A DNA stretch of 64,000 nt from Zychaea mexicana (taxonomy: Eukaryota > Mucoromycota > Mucoromycetes > Mucorales > Lichtheimiaceae): assembly GCF_025766255.1 (NCBI RefSeq), contig NW_026516721.1, positions 186,001 to 250,000 of the forward strand, in the 5' to 3' direction. This document shows, in pieces, positions 57,379-64,000 of the stretch. The number at the start of each line of letters is the position of its first letter. Positions within the stretch are counted from its first letter, which is position 1. The notes beneath the pieces were generated by a model. The model made no database searches and was not told where the DNA came from. It worked only from the letters and a program-made list of their open reading frames with translations. Position numbers and translations under genes: made by a program.

Positions 57379-60170
57379 TTATGTGTAAATCGATCTATAA
57401 AGAAGTATGATATATTTTAAAAAATAAGAGAAAAGGGGGTGGCAATCAAAGAAAGAAAAAGAGAAAATAGAGATAAGGGAGATATAGTATAATAAAAAAG
57501 AGAAGGGGAGAAGAGAAAGTATGTGTAAAGAGATAAAGAGAGGAGAGCAGAGAGGTAAATGTTTATGTAAAAAGAAGTGTGATAGAATGATATGGCCTAG
57601 ATGCATGGCATTATTGGGATATGTGTGGGGGCCAGCAGCTATAAGCCAGTATGCAAAATCTTGTTGAATTTCAATTGCTTGAAGGTAACTTTCTTTGAAA
57701 CCAGCTTGGCAGATAAATTGGGGCTTACGCCGATAGGCTGCCCAGCAGAGACGGTATAACAGGTCCTCATAGGTACCACTGCAGTTTGACCAGTTACCAT
57801 CATGGAAGATGGTCTGGTTCCACTGGTTAGGAACAAGGCACTTTTTGCAAAAGCCCTCCCTAATTGGTTTCACACATGCTGGGTTAGAGACATAGTGGTC
57901 ACCAAAGCAACGGAAACATTGACCAATATGAGAAATGCACTGGAGAGAAGTTGTATGCTCACTTTCGGCTATGCCAAAAGTAAACAAGCAAGGTATGCAG
58001 TGATCCTTGGCTATCATCATAACTGACTTGAAGTTGTCAGCATCCGATATGTACTTTCTCTTTCGAGAAAGACCAAGATATGCGTCAATTGGTGTCGGCT
58101 AAGGAAAGGTGTATAGTTTAGTACAAAATGCTGATAGAGTAATAACAAAGATGACTTTGTAGATACGTACAATTGATGGTGGTGTGTGATCGATAATCCA
58201 ATCGGTTGAGGGGCGGACAGTAGTAGAAGGAGGGAGAGGAGAATCTACAAATAGGTTGGAAGCTTAAGTGTCTAAAAATTTGAATATTAAAATGAAACTG
58301 TGTGTATACCTTTGATTTTTTGGCAATAAGAGCAAAGCTCAACATTACCATACCCAAAGCAGTTGGTAACTTGAGAGTCTAAAGACTCTGCAAGTATCTG
58401 CCGGATGCATTTTGATGCCAAAATGACATCATTAAATGCTTGCCACAGAGATAGATGCCGGTTTACCCTCTTGAGACTTTGTATCTGTCTTTTTTGGCGT
58501 TCAACGTCAACAAAGTACAGACACCGTGCACAGGAGCTACTACGACCAGAACGACCAGTTTCTTGAGCATAATCAAGGATTGATGCAGAGCCACCGAGGT
58601 GAATCACTGTTGAGATTGTAGAGCAATCGATGCCAGCACCAAATGCACTTGTTGCAACCATAATTTTTAGCTCACCGGAAACAAAGGCAGTTGTTCGTTT
58701 ATGTTTTTCTTCTACCGAAAGATTACAGTGGAAGTAAGATATTTGTGTAGTGTAGTACAGTAATGCTTGTTTAAGCTTGTTGCTGATAGATGTTGTTGCA
58801 TCTACTGCAGAGCAGTAGATGATGGTGGATAATGGTGATGATGATGGTGAATAATGAGCTTGTAGGTGTGATATTGCTGCAGCTTACAGATTGGTGGTGT
58901 TGATAATTTGATAACAGAGGCTTGGTCGCATTGACAGCTGTCGTATAATCAAAAGGTCTGCGCCAAACATGTCACGTAAGTCGGATTCGAATAACAGTGG
59001 AATTGTTGCGGATAAAAGAAGGAATGGAACGGTGAGTGAACAGAGGAAAAGGAGTGTATATAATGCCGGACGGAATGAATGCCATGTGATTGCTGTATGC
59101 ACCTCATCAATTACGACTCAGGCTAGCTGATTATGGTCGTTGATTTGCTACACAACGTTGAGGAACCGTTGACTGCTAGCATGTTCAACTTGGACGATGA
59201 TGATGTTAGGCAAGGGGTGCTGTATAGTGATATCCGGAGTATATTCTATTACAGACAACCCAGCTTGCTGAATCTGGCGTTTCATATCAGCCAAAAGTGC
59301 GACAAGTGGGACAACGACGACTGTTGTCAAATGTGACTCGACGAGTGTAAGCAAGCCAATAAGCCCACAGCAGTAATCAGGCGCGCTGTCATCTACAGCG
59401 CCGCCATCTACAGCGCCGCCATCCACCATCAAGAGCGCCTCCATCGAAGGCACCGTTAACAGCATCATAGTAGCAATATTATAGTATAACAGATATCACT
59501 GAAAACATATAAATAGCCAAGTATTTTAATAAAGAAAAAGAACAACTCAATTCACTATTCTTCTCTAGTCTCTTTTCCTTCCTTCATATATTCAATCCCC
59601 GACCAACCCATTACAACGAGTGCAGGGACTTACCAGAGCCTGTAGGTTGGATGGCAAGTATGCTAGATTCTCGGGAGATGACGGTGGTGATAAGCTATGC
59701 CTGTTCGAATGATTGGAAGGAAGGCGACAGCGAGTTAGTGGCTTTACCAAGTGCGTTAAGCAGCTATGGTGTGATGGATGTGCCTATGTAGAGAGCAATA
59801 TTAATTATGATTTTACATGTAAGGATGATGAAAAAAAAGGATGTACCTTGCGGAAGTGCTGGTGGTGCTGAAGTGGTTGTTGACTGGCGCCTGTCCAAGT
59901 TGTTTTGCACTTGCAAACTGTGTTGCATCTCAAGCAATGCCACATTCTCTGCAGCAGCCACGTTTGCCAAGAATTTACCATGCTGGGCAGCAACTTGGTC
60001 TTGTTCCGCCTGCAGAATAGCACTTGGAAAGAGATGACACCCAGGGCCGACACCTATAATTGACGAGTAGTGAATACATTTCAATGATAGGTTGTGAAAG
60101 TATGAGAACAAAGATAATATACCAAGAAAATCATGCCACATTTCTGAAGCAATAAAGTACTCTTCTATTG
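57379..60170 (-). pseudogene. RecQ-type helicase half of a large OrsD/telomere-linked helicase gene
   Basis: Reading downward from 60170, the text is YFIASEMWHDFLG, a spacer exon (LQAEQDQVAAQHGKFLANVA), then the helicase. Walker A is ILAIQPTGSGK (about 59665-59634, split by an intron). Next come LTTVVVVPLVALLADMKRQI, VVIDEVHTAITW (DExH box), FLLLSATIP, then MVATSAFGAGID and DYAQETGRSGRSSSC, the RecQ motifs V and VI. A Cys-rich segment follows (CISHIGQCFRCFGDHY, EGFCKKCLVPNQW). TAG at 59148-59150 and TGA at 59118-59120 lie in frame between NVV and VVIDE. The 3' limit is not clear; the frame stays open to 57379 but turns low-complexity. Fungal RecQ genes of this build are often found beside telomeres. 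Confidence 0.75.
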
Positions 60171-60177
60171 CTACAGA

Positions 60178-60496
60178 GGCTCAATCCATAATAATTAATT
60201 TTACTGTAAACAGTAAATTAATTTTAGTTATGCCTCTCACAGTCAAGCTAGCCTTCGTCCAAGTATTCCTCGGCTAGAGAGGGGACTTGCTCACTACCGT
60301 TGCGCCACTTAGAGTGTTTTAAACATAATGGTTGAGATTAACCCTATTGGTTGAGAATCTTATAGTGTTTAAGAAATTATTTTTTTAATTAAAAAAATTA
60401 ATTTCATGATTTATTATAAACATTTAAAAATTATATTACTTATAATTTTTTACATATTTATAATTTCACTAAAATCATAACACTAAGGGTTACCCT
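60178..60496. mobile_element. 319 bp interspersed repeat inserted in the helicase gene (copy C)
   Basis: The insert is flanked by CTACAGA (60171-60177) and CCACAGA (60497-60503), a 7 bp target duplication with one change. Its core (60238-60496) matches the repeats at 13668 and 14784. An extra hairpin-forming segment, TTAATTTTACTGTAAACAGT followed by AAATTAA, lies at the left end. Removing insert plus one duplication restores the reading frame on the minus strand as LSSVAIEEYF. The minus strand contains TGGCGCAACGGTAG, which fits a polymerase III A box. There are no evident inverted ends. Confidence 0.75.
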
Positions 60497-60502
60497 CCAC
60501 AG

Positions 60503-62830
60503 AAGAGAGTGCATTCGAGTCTGTTGTTGCCTGTGCATAATTGTATGTGGCAGTTCTGGACGAGTGGCCTGCCTGCAGGTCTACTGTATAATTTGAGCCG
60601 TGGTATGTGAGCAAGTATTGGATGTGATAGCGTGAGAATGCAACGGACACATGACGATAATCTTGAAAACTAAGGCGAGAAGGAAGGAGTTGATGCCAGC
60701 GGGCTTGAAAGTGTGTTCGGAGCAGGTCAGCTGACATTTTAGCACCGTTGCGTATGAAGAAGTATGCCATTGTATCAAGTATTTTTTGTTGTGAAGTTGA
60801 GCATTCATAAATGAAGAGGCTAGAGAAAAGAATAGAATGAGACATTGCATGATAGACTTTTAAAATGTAAATACCTTTCTATAGGTCGGATGAATATGAT
60901 GTAGTGGAGAAATAGGCGGATAAGATAGTGAGGAATGAAACGGGCAATTGCTTGGTCACGTTGTTTAATATTACGAGTTTTTTGGTATGTTGTGAGAAGC
61001 ATCAATATTTGATGTTCGTTTGACCAATACAAGTTGCGTGTTATGTATGTTGTGTTTTGTAATAAAGTGCCTTCTAGCTCTGTAGCCCGAGCTGTTTGTC
61101 CGTATGTGAGGTGCATTAGCATGAACAAATCGCGTTGGATTTGTTCAGCTGTGGTGATGTATGTTTTAATGGCAGATATATTGTATGTTGTACTGTTGTT
61201 TGTTATATGTTGAATATAATGACGGGATAAGTGTGGTGTAGTGTGTATATGCTGGAGGATATGACCGAATTGGTGACAGAGGTTGTTTTTTGGGTTGGTA
61301 AAGAATGAATAATTGATATCACGATTGTTGAAATCGTCATACAGATGTATAGCTTTGTTGTTGCGGAATTCAAGAAGATTATTAAGGTCGATGTCAAATG
61401 TGAGTTTACGTATTTTCTGTTGTATAGTGGTTTTTAAATTGTTGGCCAAGAGACGTAAATCATGTACATGAATACGCTCGTTCGTTTCGACCATGGCAAG
61501 TGACAGATGGTTGGAGTGCGGTGTCCAGACAATCTTATCTGTGACAAACTCTGACGAGTCTGAAATGGAAGCAATGCGACTGTACTCAGCAATAGCAGCA
61601 TATGCAGATGCTTTGCCATCAATCAGATACTGTTGGTAGTTTGCGGTGAAGCTAAAAAAGAGTTTGTATATGATATTGTTATATGAGTGTAAAATGGCTA
61701 ATATGGAAGGCTAAAGCAAAGAACTTACACTGTAATTAAATTTTGACTAGCATAGTTTGTATATATGTTGTTGAGTAAGAGTAAACGGAACCAGTACTTG
61801 ATTTGAGAAATGAATGGTGCAATAGAGGAAACGTCTTTGAATTGGCCATTGAACTGCAAGTAAGAAGCAATGACAAATCGAGCGATAGTATATCCATTCA
61901 TAGCGACATCAAAAGGTTTTTCTTCTTTCAATAAAGTAATCCACAATTTGCAAATTTGTGATTCGATCTGTGTAGCTGTTTGTGATGACAATTATGCTGG
62001 ATTGACATTTGCTGATAGTGTTGCAATGTTGGTGAGGATTGTATTGATAATTGAAGACCAAGTACCCAAAACAGAAGACCAGTGTGGTGAACGACGGATG
62101 CGAAGTAAAAAGATTAGAAGATTAGCGCCTGTTTGTGTATAGCGTTGGATGCTAGCACGTTCGAGTTGATTAAAGCCATGATCAGGGAGAGGTTCAGAGA
62201 GCCTAAAGGGGATAGATGAATTAGAGTAGATGATTGACGAAAAGAAGATGATTTGAACACTTACTTTTTCTGTTTGAGATAGCGACGCAATGTATAATCT
62301 TTCTCATGAACAGAATTGTGTAAACGAACAAAAAGCTGCTTGTTAACCTTGGCGACTACTTTAAGTATATTTTCCTCTACGTGTATTTTCTTTGTCAAGT
62401 CATATAGAGTGAGAGGGATGTTTCTTGACGTATTGGTAGGATGTTGTTGTTGGTGTTGGCTATGCGCTATTAAGAGAATGGTGAATACACAGACGATGCT
62501 ATAAATGTAGTATAGCTACTAATATAAAATGATAACTACCTGTTTTCCACTCCTCGACAATGTCATACCACTTGGTATGGACGAAAAACCAAGGGATTTG
62601 TTTATTGTTGGTGTTGACATTTGAGGTTGGGCCAAAGGCAGGTTCCAAGCGAGTAAAAGCATCTGCAATAGGTAGATGATTACTTAAAGATGCTACATTT
62701 AAAGCAGGTACAGTGACAGTAGGTTGTTCTGTTGGGGCAGGCAAAGGTAAATTACAGTTTCTACAGTGGCGCTGTATTACTTGAAAGTTGGTAGACTTGA
62801 AGCCACAACGGCAATGCACATAGTGCTTGG
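60503..62830 (-). pseudogene. OrsD-like N-terminal region of the same helicase gene
   Basis: From 62819 downward the text opens MHCRCGFKSTNFQVIQRHCR, a CxC...HCxxC zinc motif like those in OrsD-type (PF12013) proteins. WFFVHTKWYDIVEEW follows. Long exons read RIHVHDLRLLANNLKTTIQQ, LHQFGHILQ-like helical text (LCHQFGHILQHIHTTPHLSR), MLMHLTYGQTARATELEGTL and YLIRLFLHYIIFIRPIER. The segment just before the insertion reads MSADLLRTHFQARWHQLLPS, RLSFQDYRHVSVAFSRYHIQ and LQAGHSSRTATYNYAQAT. The last block, with its HSxRTA, is the usual lead-in to the RecQ domain in these proteins. Most exons remain open, so decay seems recent. Role: unknown, presumed chromosome-end or mobile helicase. Confidence 0.65.
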
Positions 62831-62949
62831 TATCTACAAGAAGTGTAGTTACTTTTCCTATAAAGTGATTAGTACTTCAATGTAATATAAATGGTAGATG
62901 GTATAGGAAAGATACACACCATGATCGTTTGGATATTTAATATTAACTT

Positions 62950-64000
62950 TTTTTTGGTGCATTTTCCGAATGTGTCACTTACGAGCAGATTTTGAAGAAA
63001 AATATAAATTATACTCTTCAATTCCACAAAGAACACCAGAATGCTGTGTTGGCTGGGAAGTACCAGGCTCTATACTGTTGCTTTCACTACGCTGTTGTTG
63101 CTAGATTCACTCTCTGAACCACTAGATATTGAGGAATGTGCTGAACGACTAGGGTTATAGTCACTGCCGCTATTGGGTATGTTTGCATCAATGATTGTTT
63201 TATGTGGACTATGGGTAAAGGATGATGTTGATGAAGGCAGAGCTGATTGGCGATGAGATGCCTGGGTAGAAAGTGGTATAGATGAGATCACAGGAGCAGG
63301 ACGTCTTTTGAAAACTATGTAGATGTAAAAAATTAGAGATTGTAAAAGAGTAAAAAGACTATGGATACATACTTTTGCTTAGAGTACCTGGTTTGCGATT
63401 ATCTGAAGTGTTTTAAAAGTTTGACGATTGAATTATTTTTAGTAAGTAGAAAATGATAGTGTGAATACTTTTATAAATAAATGATAAGTTTACCTTAACT
63501 GATATCTGAACACTCTAAAATTGCGATTGAAGACTTTTGGGTTGATTGCAATACCGGTTGCTGTGTACGTACAGCACTGGGCTGAGCCCGGAACTTTCCT
63601 TTTTCCAAGGCTGAGTGACGAGGAGCGACTAGCGGCTGGTTTGTACATGCACCAGAGATACTAGAACGAGCATTTCCTACTGGAGAGCTTGATTCTACAA
63701 CCTTTCTCTTTTTCAATAAAGGAGGGGAAGCAGCCTTTGGAGCTAAAAAAAGAAGTGCATTTTTATTTTCAGAGAATGAGATGTAAAACGTAAAACAAAG
63801 TGAGAGAGCAACAATAATTACGAGAAGCAGCCTCTTGGGAATCGTCCCAGATAAAATCCGAAGGAAGACTTTCCAAGGAGTTTCTACGTTCCAGACGAGG
63901 TGCACAGTTACCCTGATTAACAGGGGCCAGAGCTACGGCCGGAGAAGCTAACAAGGGAGACGATTGGGCAGCAGGCAAAGCAGGGAAAGGCTCTTGCTGC
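62950..64000 (-). CDS. Upstream Ser/Pro-rich exons, probably N-terminus of the same helicase gene; cut by window edge
   Basis: On the minus strand, exons give SLESLPSDFIWDDSQEA (near 63860), then APKAASPPLLKKRKVVESSS, ALEKGKFRAQPSAVRTQQPV and QKSSIAILECSDIS. After short introns come FKRRPAPVISSIPLSTQASH, ANIPNSGSDYNPSRSAHSSI and GTSQPTQHSGVLCGIEEYNL. The frame then leads to the zinc motif at 62819. The segment is disordered, with a nuclear-localisation-like LLKKRK. Intron signals are good GT-AG pairs. The start codon is beyond or near the window end. It could instead be a separate upstream gene, but strand, spacing and open junctions favour one gene. Confidence 0.5.

Noticed and set aside
1..64000. 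Telomere repeats, rRNA genes and tRNA genes
   Set aside because: No tandem TTAGGG-like array, rRNA signature or full tRNA cloverleaf was seen by eye on either strand; a model-based scan would be needed to exclude a missed tRNA.

Overview
The window is fungal nuclear DNA, most likely from Mucoromycota (Mucorales-like). The genes have many short GT-AG introns and lie close together. They include ordinary fungal orthologues (REV1, a STIMATE/YPL162c-type membrane protein, Rab GDI, PAAF1/Rpn14, Bud21/Utp16, a Far11/STRIP STRIPAK subunit, Vps18/Pep3, Erg27, Cwc2). Between them lie transposon-rich islands with gene families I associate with early-diverging fungi. No bacterial features, CRISPR arrays, rRNA or convincing tRNA genes were seen. 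Functional names rest on motif recognition by eye; no database search was possible.

Layout. 1-8.1 kb is a housekeeping block: the 5' half of REV1 (-), the STIMATE-type protein (+), GDI1 (-), a 2.1 kb gap and a bHLH-zipper factor (+). 8.3-12.1 kb holds relics: a LINE endonuclease scrap, a PIF/Harbinger transposase tail with its Myb/SANT-like partner gene, and a LINE reverse transcriptase. 12.5-22.3 kb is a low-gene island. It has a ruined copy of a lineage-specific gene split by AT-rich insertions, a pogo-like TIR element, a 1.7 kb element with GGGTGCAC inverted ends and an internal GTACGTAAAA array, and a few exon-like frames I cannot name.

22.4-39.7 kb is a second housekeeping block: PAAF1, BUD21, FAR11, VPS18, an unknown Ser/Thr-rich protein, ERG27 and CWC2. 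ERG27 and CWC2 share a 105 bp divergent promoter. 39.7-47 kb holds the intact copy of the lineage-specific gene and other remnants.

47.1-64 kb is a nested-transposon and telomere-type helicase region. A 6754 bp CACTA (EnSpm) element (47739-54492) has CACTG ends and a perfect GTT target duplication. It carries a decayed TNP2 transposase and two accessory genes on the opposite strand. It sits inside another gene whose protein is a diverged relative of one of those accessory proteins, and it contains a pogo-like MITE itself. Further right are a truncated Helitron protein, a 170 bp tandem repeat, and a large minus-strand RecQ helicase gene of the OrsD/telomere-linked type. That gene is broken by a 319 bp interspersed repeat and by two nonsense codons, and it runs off the window end.

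Several insertions can be mapped to the base because an undamaged paralogue or the reading frame shows the empty site. The least described items are the CACTA accessory protein families, the GTACGTAAAA element, and the AT-rich TIR element with the repeat family inside it.
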